64,000 bases of DNA, from the NCBI RefSeq assembly GCF_032854445.1, contig NC_088303.1, forward strand, positions 16,253,501-16,317,500. The letters are read 5' to 3'. The translations under genes were made by a program, and so were the position numbers. Positions 38,101 through 53,100 of the stretch are shown here, one piece after another. The stretch's first letter is position 1; each line of letters opens with the position of its first letter. Origin of the DNA: Liolophura sinensis. Lineage: Eukaryota; Mollusca; Polyplacophora; Chitonida; Chitonidae. The notes beneath the pieces are model-generated. The model was not told the origin of the DNA, did no database searches, and saw only the letters and a program-made list of their open reading frames with translations.

Positions 38101-41100
38101 GCCTCAAGACGTGCTTTCTCAACTTCACGCAGACTTGATCGCAGCTCTCCAGCCTCCTTCTGAATGCCTACTTTTTGCTCCTCCAAAACTGAAGAACACA
38201 AAAACAGTTTAATATACAGAAAAAATATACGGTATTAAAAATCAGAGCTATCTTCCATTTACATTTATTTTGTCTACAAAACAAAAGTAACTGTGTCTAG
38301 TGTATTCATTTATGCATAAAAAAAAAAGAAATAGTAGAAAACTTACTTGAGCCTCTTTGTTTTGAGTCTTGGAGATGACGACTCAACTCAATCTTCTCTG
38401 CCTCAGACTGCTTCACCTTGTTTCGCAGATCATTTGCTGTCTGACCTATTGTTTCCTTCTCACGAGTTTCATCATTCAGTGAGCGCTTCAGATCCAAAAT
38501 GTCCTTACGCATCAGCTCTCTCTGTTCTTCACCTGTAAATGTGAAAGATATATTTCATAAATAATTACAAGTATATATTTTTTTTGATAAATTCAACAGA
38601 GAGGGACTAGAATGATTGCATCATATTTGCCATATTAGATGCAACAAGATTTATTTCGAAATTCAACTGGTTTGCGCTTACAAAACAATTCATTCAAAAT
38701 TTTAGGCATGAAGAAAATAGTCCCCTAAACCCAGGACAACAGTTAATGTAGTCTCACCTTCTCTAATCTTACGGTTGGCCTCAATCAGGTCTCTGCGGAT
38801 GTTATCCCTGGCCTCTTCCACCATCTTCAACTGAACCTTCAGCTCTGCAACCTCCTTCAGAGCGCTCTCTTTCTTACGCATGACATCTCTTATTTGATTG
38901 GTCAGATCTTTGACCTCCTTTTCATGAGCAACCCTACATACACAAAAGTCCCAATCCATCATTTATGCTAATGTTTAGAATGGTGAAATTCCCTTTCATG
39001 GATTACAAGAATTCAAACGTTATGAAAATCATAATCCACAACTGTCTATTACCAGAACCACTGACAACGTTGTTGTATGAAAACTACATGTATAAAACAC
39101 ATTCTTTCATGTGGAAAAGAATAAAACTCCACTCAACATACCCTCTTAAAAGCAAATGTTTTAAGCATACATTTAGACTTGGAACAAGTGCTATGCGACT
39201 TACGTAGATTCCTCAAACTGTACACGGAAGTTGCGGAGCTCAGAGTTTAGACTGTTGATGCAGAGTTTGTCTTGCTCTTGACGAGCGAGTGCCTCACGCT
39301 TCAGACGATCATATTCCGTTGAGCTATTCTCCAAGTCAAGGTTCAAGTTGTTCAGTTTTTCCTGCAGTGTGCACTTCTCTTGCTCCACCAATGAAAGGGC
39401 CTGAAAATCACAAACCCAATCACGTTATGCAAACTGAGGAAATAGTAAGCGTCCACTGTCTACTAAAAGTTTTCGAAGAATCATCATGTTAACCTGTTCA
39501 GAACTATTAGACTTCAGAAAATGAGCTTCCCTTATACTTTAACTTCCACAAATAAAACAGCAATTCCTGAGGAAAATGACCTACAGTATTATGACTGGCA
39601 CAAAAGAAAAGACACACATTACTCACACTGTTGATGAATGAATGATTATGGCTTAATGCCACATTGGCAATATTTCAGCCATATCGTGGCGAGACATTGT
39701 TCAAAGGAAAGTCAGCAATAAACATCAATAAATGTTTCCACCAAGGCAGATAGCCGTACCTGTTGTTTGTCATTCTCTGCGATGAGAAGCTGGTCATCTC
39801 TTTCTCGCTGTAGGCTGAGGATTTCCTCACTGAGCTCCTGACGCTCTCTCTCCATCCTGTTCAACATGTCCTCCTTCTCCATGGCATTCTGGTGAACCAT
39901 CTCCTCTCGCTCGGACTCAAACTGAAGCCGATGGTTTTCCTGCCATGCAAAACAGTTATTTTTATAGTTAGTTTATGAACACTGGGTAAGTCCAGTGAAA
40001 GCAAGCACTGACAGAGATTTTCAGAGCAACTATCAGGAAGAGGAAAAGCTTAGAAGTGCCTAAAAATAAATTGGCCAAATTTTTCTGTAAATCTATGACC
40101 AGGTAAAAATGACAACAAACTTAAGCACCAGAATGTACTGCACAGTTTGGACCTGAATGGATGAGTTTTGTTTACCTTTTCTCGGCTAAGTCTCTCCACA
40201 TCTTCTTCATGAGCCTGTTTCTCTTGTGCCAGGGCTAGCTGTAGGTCCTTCTCCATCTGCAGGAGCCGGGTGTTCAGGGCCTCCTTCTGCCTTTCTAGTC
40301 TCTCCACCTCATGCTCCTTCTCCTGTAGGAGTCGTTGGATCTCACCTGGAAAATCAATGGCAATCTTTAACATATGACATTTTATTGTAAATCTATGAAT
40401 TGTATGCTTTTTTTACAACCATCCTCAGAGATTATTAAGCTAAAAATGCCTTGAAAAGCAGTCTGCAATTCCAAAGTGATGAACGACTGGAAGAATTTTA
40501 TGAATTTGTAGTAATTTGTAGATATTTTCAAGTAAATTTTCACAAGCAATGTCAAACTTGTGACAAAAATTTCAGGAAACACAAGATCACGTTTCTGTCC
40601 GAAAATTTGAACCGATCAAAATTCCTTTTCATCCAAGGTGAAAAACGGTCCCTTTCCCACTCACCCTGGAGGTTCTCTTTTCTCAGCAGCAGTTCCTGGT
40701 TTTCTCCTTCCAGCTGCTCCTTGCGGGTCTCGAGCTGTGTGATGGACTGGTTGGCCTCGTACAAGGAACCCTCCAAACTCTCCTTCTCTGAAGTGAGAGC
40801 AGCAATTGTCTCGCTCTGCTGCCTGTTGCTTCTTTCTGCCGCGGTCAGTTGCACGACAAGCTCCGCCTTATCCTGTGTCAGGATCTCCTTCTCCTTTGTA
40901 ACAGTGGTGACTGTAACAGTTTGACGTTCCACGTCACGACGTGTTGAAATCAGCTCTTCAGCTAAGGACTGCTTCTGCCTTGAAATCTGATAACAAGGAG
41001 AAGTCAATAAATAATTAGCTAAAAAGGATTAGCCAAAAAATGAACAACAGTTTTACAGTTGTGTGTACACTTCTGTGTAGTTGTACATTCTAAATGACAT

Positions 41101-44100
41101 GGTGAATAAAAAATATTGATACTTGACAGCACTGGGATGGCATCATCCAGTAAGTTCAGAGTACATTATGTATCATCAGGAAACAGTCTGAAACTGTCTT
41201 TATAATGGCAGGTTCACCAACGCCACTACTTGGGGTTAAAACTCACACTATTGAGCTGCTCAGTGACATCGGCCTTGTCCCTGACCAGCACCTGGATCTC
41301 ATCCTCCAGCTGTTGGCGAGTCATCTCGGACAGCTCCAGGGTCTGGTTAAGTCCCATCTTCTCTGTGTCCAGGTCCATCTTCTCCTGCTCCACACGCACT
41401 AGCTCCTCCCTCATTCCCAGTCTCTCCTGCTCTAGAGCTGTCTTCTCGTTCAAGAGTGATGTGTATTCTGCTTCCAGCTGTAACAACAACAACAACAGAT
41501 GACCATGTAATATTTTCTAATGGAACAGATGCTCCCTTATTTTTAGCTGTGCCGAGCAGCTCTATGAAACGATGTCATTTGTGATATGACGGTAATCTTC
41601 TAACTGAGTACAATTCTTTTCTTGTCTTTCCTACATATGAGATATGTGACCTATCAGAATGTGGAAAATCCATTTTTCAACACAACTGAAAACTAATATT
41701 AATATCTGAAAACTTGTACAAAATTACCTTCAATGAAACTAATTCATAAACAGGCATACATTAAGCATCAAAGCAAAAATGAAATACTTTCCTGAAGAGT
41801 AAATAATTAACAATTTTGATGGCATTTTTACAGTAGAAACATATTTTTTTTTTTTTTTTCATTAGTGTTTGAAATGATACATCCAGCACATACCTGCATA
41901 ATGATCTTGTTGAGTTCAATCTTGTCTTGACCAAGACCTTCATTCAGCGCCTGCATTTTCAAGATGGCATCTCGCAAGCTGGCTTCATCAGCCTTCACCT
42001 TGCTGATCTCCACCTCGACCTCAGCCTTGTGTACCTCTGTTCTAGAGAGTGCTTCGGTGACCTCTGCTCTCTGCTGTTCCAATACCTCCTTATCCAGAAG
42101 AGCTCTGTTGAATGCCTCTTTGGTGGCAACAAGCTCTTCTTTCAAATTGGATACCTTCTGCTCAGTTTGATCTATTACGCGATGGCTACAAATGAAACGA
42201 TAGAAAAGCTTTATTCACTATTGCAACATAAAATTTAAAACAAGGTGTAACTAAGGACTGAGGAATGTGAACTGTAGTTTCAATGTAACCAAAGCTTCAT
42301 AAGTAGATGCCAATTGATGAATCCTCAACACAATGAACATTCTGAAATATAGCTGTGTTGTTGACGCTGTACCTGCCTAATTTGATTTATTTATTTATTT
42401 GATTTGTGTTTTATGCCATACTCAATATATCACTTATACGACAGTGGCCTACATTATGGTGGGAGGAGTTGTAATTTGATTAACTTATAGGTTGAACATG
42501 ATGCCCAAATATGGGGAGGAAACAAACGTGATTTGTTGTTGTTGTTAATCCGGTGTATTGAATTTGTCCAACTTATAAGCTGAATATGAGATCCTGTAAC
42601 CTTAGTGTGTTCACTGACAGCTGAACCCACCATCTCTCATTTTCTTTGATCTGACGTTCCTTGTCCTTGGTCATGTCATCTTTCTCATCCTCCAGCTGGT
42701 CGCGCTGTTGCTGTAGCTCAGCGTTTGCCATCTGTAGTTTTTCGTTTTCGCTGCTGAGAGCCTCGATCTGCTCATTCAAAGCTGCTCGAAGTTTCTCCAG
42801 CTGGGATTTCTCTGTGTCCGCAGCGGTGAGCACGTTCTTGATCCTATCTCGGTCTCGGCTTGAGTCTTCACGTTCCCGCCGTCTGCAGAAAAAACAACAA
42901 ACATTACCACTGTGTAAAATTTCTTACAAAAATAAAAGCGTCACAGAAAATCTACTTCACCTAAGGTACACAGATGACTTTTGCATATGTTTTTTGTTTA
43001 ACAATCAGTGATTAAGTATTGTTCCTTTTTTACACAAGATTTGTTTTTTACATCACAAGAACCATTATAGTGCAAAGATCTTTCAGTAAGTGGCTTTCAT
43101 GTTTCTGCAATGAACATGGTCAGCTGAGAATAAACAATTTCAAAAAGCAGTCAGGTGACCACTTACGCAATGTCGATCTCATCCTTGAGCTGGAGGACCT
43201 GGTATTCCAGACGCTTACGTTCATTCTCCACCTCGTCCATCTGCTTACGAACAGTTGTGTTTTGGTCTCGTGTGGCGTTGAGTTTAGCGCGCAGCTCTTG
43301 TACCTGCAGCTGGCGTTTGTTAAGGGCAGCCTGCACAGCAGAGAAAGTGGCATCAGCAAATGCGGGAGATCGGGACCGGCCTCTTGGTGAGATGGAGCGG
43401 GTACGAGAGGCTTTCATCTGGAGACGAGGTGAGCGAGGTCTCGAAGGTGACAGGGAGCGCTCACGGAAGGTTTTAGCCAATCGCTCTCCATCTCCAGAAT
43501 CATCTTGGTCAGCATCATTGATGACAGCTTGGGCGATGTCTCGTAGTGCAGCATGAAGGACGTCAGTGTCTTCACGAATCTGCCTTGCTGCCTCATTCTC
43601 TGGCATCTCTCCGTCGCTATAGTTACCAGTCTCGGCGCGAGTCTCAAGTTGAGAAATGGACTTCTGGAGAGTGGACACAGTCTTCCCTCTCTCTTCTAAT
43701 TGAACCTTGAGCTTCTCATTGGCCATGGTCAGTTCGTTGATTCTACAAATCAGAGGCAGTTTTTAGGATAAGTTAATTTACAACACTTTTGTAACACTTT
43801 TCAGACAGATAACCTCGCTTGATGCAAACTGTGTCAAATTTGCAAAAACGTCAAACATTCTCAAAAATCCAGCAATGATGACAACCAAATCAACCATTAT
43901 TTTGGATGAACAATCTGTGTGATCTGGCATAAAGGGAGATAACCCACCTGGAGTTGAGATCTGCACTGTGAGCTTCGTACTTGGTCTGGAGTTCAATGAC
44001 CTCTCTAACCTTTTCTCTGTACTGTGTTTCTATGGTGATCTTTTCCCCACGTTCACGGTCAAGAGACACCTATAGAGAAAGAATGAAATGTTGGATTGAT

Positions 44101-47100
44101 AAAAATTGTCTTTTTTTTCTAAAACAGCACACAATGGAACATTCTATATGATATCAAATTTATCATGATCTTTGCAAACTTCACCACAGAAGAATAATAA
44201 TGCAGATACATTAATGACAATGATCAAGATAAAAGAAGAATTATATTACTTCAAAAGTCATTAATGAGAGCATCATATATTACATGATTCTGTCAGAGAT
44301 ATGGGAAAGAACGGATAATGAAAACGATGACACATAGTTAAATTAAGCTGCATTTTCAGTACCTGAGACTGAGTTTCCGAGTTACGAGCATTGGCGCTGA
44401 AGTTGAGACAGGCTGAGTGCATGCTGCGAGAGCTGCGCGTCATATCAGAGCGCATCGTGGACATATCACGCTCTGTGGCCATCTTCATTTCATTGAACTG
44501 TCGACGGAAAGATACAACCGCTCTCCACAGAGACAACAGACGGCCGTGTTCGTTGCTGAAGTACTCATTGAAAGACTGAAAAAAGCACCGAGTAATATGT
44601 CAGTCAAAAATAACAATGCATCATTAGAGACTTCGTTGCAAAAGTATTCATTAAAAGATAGTGTCAGTTAACAAAGCATCACTTATCCAAGAGGAAATAA
44701 CCGTATTGCTGGAATTTAATTGGTTACAGGACACTTTTTTAAAGTGTGAAGCTATTCATGTTTTAAAACAAAATTACAAGGATTTTTGAGCACCTTCTCT
44801 TTCAAAAAGCGTCACAGAATTCAGTAAAATTCCGTGTTTGGTTTTGGTTGGCGGACCACATTTACACACCTGTTCTTCGTCCCTCCATTCAGCTTCCTTG
44901 GCCTCCAACTCTTCACGAGCTCTCTGCCAGTCCTGGGTCAGTTTCTGAATGTCGCTTGTCAGGCTCTGATTGGCCACCGTGGCCTGGTCCAGCTGTTCTC
45001 GCAGCATGCCGTTCACATGAGACAGGCTAGCGCTCCTGGAGATAACATAACAAAACCAAATGCCTTCATGAAATTCTACAAGGCAATGTAGCAAATATAG
45101 CTGTCCAAATTTGTCCAAGGTTTGACAGTATCTTGTGAACAAATTCATTTATGCAAAAATGTGCAATTTGAAAAAATTTAACATCATTAAAAATAAAGCT
45201 TGCAAAAAAGGGAAGATGGCCGAATTGCTGACTGATTCTTTCTTTGGTTATGTTAAGGCTTTGGCTAGATCCCATGGCTATGAATCTGACAAACTGCCAC
45301 GGAGCTCGCTAGAGCCCGATACGACCAAGATTTTTATTCTACTCCTCAGTCTGAAGTCCTGTTACTGTTATCAAGATGATGATACCTTTGCTGCTCTTCC
45401 TCCAGCTTTATCAGTGCCGTCTCTAAATCCATGGCGTGGTCACTCTCGGCTAATTTTAGTCTCTCTTCTGCAGTCTCCAACTTCTTCTTCAAGGTGTCGG
45501 CAGAGGTTTGTACCTGAAGTGTTGTTACAAACATGACACTTTTACCTCACTCTCTTTAGGTGGTTGGTAGCAGATGCGACTCTCTCAAAACCTTACGTTT
45601 TGTAAGCAATGTTTTCTATGGTTTGAATTCCCTAAAATTAAGTTTAATGAAATTACCTGCATCTATATGCACCAATGACTACACTTGTGTTTTACCTTAG
45701 GTATGTACAAACAAATTAATAAAAAAGCATAAACGACAAGAATCGGAGACATCTGTTATACAAAAAAATCGTACGTTTTGCAGAAGAGTAAACAGGTCCA
45801 AATTTTAACATGCTGTCTTCACTTAATAAATGAGCATTTCTAAGTAAATTTTTTGAGGTATCTCATAAAACAATATATAAGTAATAAAAATGACATGAAT
45901 GTATGAATGAACATACATATTAATACATTTAAACACTGTAAAGTCAATATAAATCCACACGGGCAACAATTATGTGCACACTCTACAAGTCAGCTCACAA
46001 ATACTTTGCTGAAAACACCAATATATTAGTAAATGCTTCTATGTTGAACCACATCAACACCAACAGCAATAGCCCTTTACATTAACACTTTCAATGAGAG
46101 ATCAAAATACACATTTTTAACACACAGATCAAATTTCTGATACACGGTTCATACTGGATTGTTCGTTTTTGCCCCAAAAGAGACATAAAATTAGCATTAG
46201 TTGTCCCAGATTCCTTGTTTTATTCATCCAAAACCTCAGTTTATAGTTAAATGAAAATGTCCCAAACCTATATGAACCATGTATAATACATTATAAATAG
46301 TCACAAAACAGGTTGCACAACAATTAATCACAAGAGCATAGATACATTCTTCTCAAGTGCAGCACAAGAACATCCTTATGGTGTTTTTAAACACACTGGT
46401 GTCTCCAATAAGTTTATGAAATAGTCTAAACAAGAGTTATTCTGTACTACCTTTCTGAAGCTACACGTATGATTTAACCACCTGGCAAATGATACAGCAG
46501 TCTACAGTCTTTGTTAGTTGAAGCCCTATTAATCCCAAAAGCTACAAACAATCTTTGATTCGAGATTATTTACTGTTTAAACTTAGATATGACACATACA
46601 AAGAGTAGTCATCTACACAAAGTCCTAAAAAATAGAATTTATACACACTATATAGACGCCGAGCTTGTTTTGAGTAGAAAACTAATTTAGAAAGCTTATC
46701 AGGTAAGATCAAAGGAAATGGCACAATGGCATGAAATCAGCAACACAAGCTGTGGCAATATTATCAACACAGTCCACATGTTGGTACGCTTAGTGTAATG
46801 ATTACTTTTCAAGTTTAAAACAACACTCTGTCACATTGAAGCAGCAAAAAAATGGTGACTTGCTTCAATCAAAACACTTCAAAGGCAAAGCAAAGAAATT
46901 TACCAAATGTACCACAAAGAAATACTTGTTTTAGTACTCAAGCTATGGCGGCTACTTCTGATCCAGCTACATTGACTCTGATGTGTTTAAATCTTTTTTG
47001 TGTGCTATGCCCATCAAAAAATCAACACTTTTCAAGATTTTTACATGTATCCGATTTAAAATAAAACAATTTTTTCTCCTAGGCAACGAAAACCATCTTT

Positions 47101-50100
47101 GTAATTTTTATGATGACCTGCCTCTCTTAGAAGATAGAAACACATCAGATTCCCTAAGTTTGCCGTCTTTCGAGTACTTACGGAAACCACTCGAGTAACA
47201 TGGCTCGAAGTGGTGTGACCAGTGCGTTGTTTGGCAAGCATGGCTTCTAGCTCAGCGCATTTCCGTTTATACTCAAGAACCTGAATAGCAGTGTGCAAAA
47301 GGGTGAGAAAGAAGAACACGTCAGACAACCACCAACCCATTAGAGACCACACATCAACACCCTGACCTGAGGGACCAAATCCCCCTCCCTTACCGAAGAC
47401 CTCCTCAGTGATGTCAACTCTGCCTCCAGTTCGAAACATTTGTCTTTGTACTGAATGACCTGTGGTTGGAAGCAAAGTGGTGATTAATTTCGGGTGGGTA
47501 ATGCTAACGGACTTTTAACAATTAGGCCCATGCTGTTACCTTGGAACCATAGCGACGCATGTCCAGTTCTTTGGAACGCACCATTGTCTCCAAATCTTGA
47601 CATTTTTTCTTGTATTGTAAAAGCTGCAATGGAAGTCTTTCTTATGAACAAATAACTTATCATTTACAAACATACGCTTACAGTATTTGTAAAACCATGA
47701 CAAAACTGTCACTAAATTGACAAATATCACTAAAACTGACATCCTTGTCTTAATTCATGTATTAACAGTAGACTTGATGTTTTCATATTTCTAAGACTGA
47801 AAACTGATGCCCTTGTATTTCCCAAACTGATTTCTATACATGTCTTAAATTTTACTGTGAAACTTACACTGTGAACGTTGCAAATACACCTAATGTAGTT
47901 GTACGCACAAATCAAAATGCATGATGTTAAATAGTCACTAAATTTTATGATGGGCTCCCATGAAATAAAAAAAAAAAACTCGTTCTCAGATGCAAACTAT
48001 GGATACGCATCCTTCCCAAATAAAACTTAGTGAGGATCTGCCAACAAATATTGTCATGAAATGTGCGCAGGTTTCTGTTCCAAATCATAATATTTGGCTT
48101 CTCTTTTGAGGATGATGTACCAAACGTGTTACCTTGGCCTGAAGTTTCTGGACGAGCTGAGCCTGCCGTTGTTGCCCATCCTGATATGCCTGCAGCTTAC
48201 GTTTGTAGCTGTTGTGTTCTTCTTCCAGCTTACGTCTCAGATCAATGTTCTGCTGGACAAGAGGCTTGGAGGCCTGGTCTCCCCCATCCAGACCCTCGCC
48301 TTTTAGAGACTGTTCCAACTGAACAAAGATAATAAGGTATTTTCAAAATGAGTTAAACAAAAAAAAAAAAAAAAAAACAATAATCAGAAACAATTAAAGT
48401 CCCACGTTCAGTTACAGAGAATTGAATCCGCACAGATGATTTAAATTGCATTATTTAAATCATACATGCAATACTTGTATACACATACATCACAAGGAAT
48501 GTTTCCTATGAATAATAAATCCACCGTCCTTACTGAATCAAACAGGATTATTTATAGATCAAGCCATGCAGCGAGCACCTGCTTACCACAGTTGAAGTTT
48601 CTCATTTCCAGATCTACTGTATCCAGAAAATACCCAGAAATTAAGTCTTGTGTAAACAATACTTCTAACACAGACCATATGCATACACAGTGATGCCAGG
48701 TACAAATGAATGTAGGCTCTGCGTATGTATGAGCACTGATGAATGCTGTATGTAGGCTAATACTTGCTTCTTTTAGAGTTCTCCTATGTCGAGGAATCAC
48801 CTCAGTGACTTCCCTCGTGTCACTACTCCCAGACATCATAAAATTTGAAGTTGCATACTGTAATTGCTAATATGTTAGACTACAGACCAAAGTCTAAGTT
48901 ATGGGTCATCACACACACTGTTGACAAAGCACTAATACATGTATCTATTCCTAAACACAGACTAAAGCATCAAAGATACATGCATTTCAGGACAGCTTAT
49001 ACAGTACAGATAAGTACATGTACAGCCTATAGTTCTACACTGAGAACACAAGACCTGTGAAAATGCAAATTACTGTGTGTCTATCAGGTTACAAACAGGT
49101 ATCAGGCTGACTGGTATTAAGTTACCCAATGCTTTCATCCACCTGGGATGAACTGTATGTTTAATCAGAATGTTTAGCAGAATTATTTTAGCATATTTTG
49201 TCTGTCACATTAAAGATCGTCAATCGTCTCTTATTCTGCTTTTAAACAACCTGCTTATATCAAACTTAATCAACAGGGGTCAAAATCTATCAATATATGA
49301 CCGATATATGATGGCACTTACATATGATTTTGATTAATTAAATAAAAAGTTAAAAATACAATGAAAAAAAAACAGGAGAAATAGAAAAGAATAATAAATT
49401 TAGATTATGACACTTAAATTTAAAGTTGCATCTCAAAATTTAAAGTTGCATCTAAAAATTTAAAGTTGCATCTAAGAAATCTAAAGTAGACCTTGTTAGG
49501 CGCTTTTGTAATCCTAAATCAAATCAATATTATGCATACATGCATGCCATGAAGTTGTGTCACACCATTATCTTTAAAACCCATGTGCATGGCTGTGACC
49601 ATGCCTTCTCCAAACCAGGATATTCCTCAGTGAGGAAAACCTCTGCCATACCTGGTATTCCATGTTGTTGACCTTTGCTGCTGGTGCTCAACTTGAGTTA
49701 TGACAGGGTTTGCGGTTTGTCCCTGCTATATACCAGTCCCTGAAGGGAGATTGGTCTCAGCTCGCTCATGACTGTTTAATCCCTGGCAACACACTGCTCC
49801 AGGTAACTCACTAATCTCATAACCGTCTGATCTTGACCTGACCTGTTACCATGGAGACTCAGCAGGAAGTAAATTGGCTCCATTGTATTTAATGATTTAT
49901 CTTATTGACCTTAAAACTCCTGTCTGACATTTCCATGTAATTCTATTTCCAGTACTCTGTATGTCTACATATGGTGCAACTTTTTTGTATATATGTAACT
50001 CACATATGAATAGCACGAATCATAACTTTCTGTTCTTAAATAGGTATTAAGAATGGTCTAACTAGCTGCTTTGTGGGATATTTAAGGCTAAACTAAGATG

Positions 50101-53100
50101 AGTCTGGGGTAGTTGATTTACTTGATGTTCACTCAAGCGTGACAAAGGTTAACTTTGACCTATGATCTCCTATTCCCATTGTCAGCCAATCAGCACTAAT
50201 CATTTTATAATGTGAAAGTCACTAAACAATATTCAATTTATACTGTACATGTACTGAAACAACTAAACAGTTAAACAGACTGACTGAATGAGTGAATGAA
50301 TATGGCTTAATGCCCCATTGGCAGTTTTTCAGCCATATCATGGTGACAATTAAATAGAGTACAAATTATAAACACACTTGCCTGTTACTGCAAAAAAGTA
50401 ATTATACCTAAGATGTCAACATGTACATGGGTCGTACTCAAACATTGCTTTACTGGACATTCATGCTGAGCAATGTTCCCCCCACCCACCCTCTTCCAAC
50501 AGTATAGTTCTTGTATTTAGCCCAGAAAACAGAAAATATAAATATCTAAAAATCTAGTCAAAGGCAACAGTCTACTTTGTTCTAGCAGCTTTTGTTTAGG
50601 ACTTGTACAATAGGCACACGCAATTCTGAGCAATATTTACAGCTACACATAAAAACTATGACTAGATGTTAAGAAGCCTACTACATAACACTGATCACTT
50701 TTTCTGTCCAAAACGTTGAAAGACAATAGGAAGAATCACATGGCATGAGTTTTAATTTAATGCTGAACGCTATAGTCAGCCAGGCCAAACAAAACCAATC
50801 CAAATTTCTGTTAATGTTTCTGCACAAGACATCTTGTATAATGTATTCCTGTAAGTTCACAGGTCAGTTCAACTAGAAGTTGCAAGATCTGCAGCTAAAT
50901 AAAACATTATGGAGGTAACCATACCATGTACTTCAGAATAATTACTTAATAATTAGTGCTACATCTGTAAAATGTAATAAAGAAAATTTGATTTCAAACC
51001 CAAGAGTCTGGGTCTGTACTGTTACTACATGAACCTGTTAGTAGTGTCTTTGCCCAAGGGAGATAACCATGGTTACTAAACAGAGTTATTAGCATCATTT
51101 ACATACCGTGCACGTGGTGGTTTTAGTAGTAGAATTTTTCTCATAAACTCTCTGAAATATCAACACATACTCAATGTAGAAAAAGAGAATAAAGAAAAGA
51201 AACCCTATATTTTCACTTCTCCCATATGTCTGCTGAAGAGTTTTCCCCGTATAATCACAGCCCTTTTTTTTCATGTTCTACCGGCTTCCTTCCATGTATT
51301 ATGAGGCTATATGCAGATGCTTGTAGATTATTTCAAAGTGAAGATAATCTTTTTACCCAAAACACAAAAGAAGCAATAATCACATATGGGATAACCATCA
51401 CCTGAAGTACAACACTGAACTGGTAGCTTATGTCTGGACAGAAATTTTTGTATATAGTTTTTGTCAAAGTGGCTCTGGAATTTGATAAAATACTGTAAAT
51501 ATTTGGATAGTCGTGAATTCCCAACTGTAAATGAAAATTCAGTTGAAGGTATTAAAGACATTACAGCTTTTTGAGAAGCAATTCTAGCACCACTGGAGGT
51601 CGGTTTATTAATAATCTTAAAGGGTAAAGGGCAAACATTGGCACCACAGGGGCAACATAAAACAGACAAAAGAATTTTAACCTCATTTTTAAAGACTAAA
51701 AGACTAACTTAAGATTTTACTCCAGCTATTGTTTGCCTTGTCTTTTTTTTTTTTTTTGAAAATTTTTTTCTGTCTTGAAACTGGTGTCTCAAGCCCAAAA
51801 GTGTAGCATTATATTTCCACAAACATGATTTATATCACTGTTTAGATTTATCACTGATTTCATAAAAAAATTCATATGAGTAATTTTGTCTTGTATGGTG
51901 GAAATTGGATAGTGCATACTCAGCTTTGTAAAACTGTTTCTCTATAGTCCTTATTTACTTATTTAGTTTTAGCCACTGCTTATTAAGCATTAGTTTAAAA
52001 GACTCAAAGCCTTACTGTTATTAAACTATAAAGGTGAACACAGATTCCTTAATAGGGTTAAGGACAGATATCAAGGTAGGATCACAGAATTAACCAGGAA
52101 CTTTACAGCATGTGGTATTGGTCCCTTCCTCAGAGTCACACTGACCTGTTCAGACATGCACTGGACATGCTTCAACAAGTTTCAAACCTTTTAGTTTTAA
52201 ACATTACTTGATTTCCACTCTCCAGGTGAATAACTTAACTCACAAATCCATTCATTAATTGGCTGACTGACCAGTAAGGTTTGTAGCACATTTACTTGTA
52301 TATAAACTGGAAAGACATGCACATTTATACATGTACCTGTGTTCAACTTCTTTATGAAAGCGTTTTTAATTATGGAAAAAAATCAATTACAACCTATTTT
52401 ATTAAACTGAACTTATTAGAAACCTTTATTTTTGGAATAAAGAGTTAAAGCTTTCTGAACATAAGTTTCGGATTACCAGCAAAACTGTAGAATGAATTGA
52501 TTTATACAATTCCAAGGGTTCAACTTCACAATGTTAGAAAAAAAAACCCAACTGACATTTCTGCCACATGGGTTTGTTTACTTTGATCATTGATAACAAG
52601 TTTAAGCCTTGGTGTGATATCAGTAAACTGAAAAGTTAAAGTAAACATTAAAGCGATTTATATCACACCAGTGACATTAGTTTATCCAATGATTAGGAAA
52701 GCCAATATCTGAGCTTTGGAAACACTTTAGGTGGCATCTTTGCATGTGCTTGTATAGCCTGTTATGGTCTTGATTGAAATTGACAAGATAAATTGATTTT
52801 GTTAACTACTGGAATTCATGAAAAAAAAAAAATTGTCAGAACCCTACTAGACAATAACAGTCATTATATAAGAATGCCTCAAAATTCACACTTAAAATTT
52901 GTATGAACTTCCATATTTTCAGTATGCAAGAGCTGAATTTGGTTTGAGAATAGCCGAAAAATAAAGAAGCACTCCATAAAACTAAAACTAACCACAAAAT
53001 TTGGATTCCAATCTCGTTTGATTCAAATGTACAGTCACTAACTGTTAATAGTTTCAAACCTAAAGACCCCCTGGAAGAATGAACATTCCAGAATGTTCAC

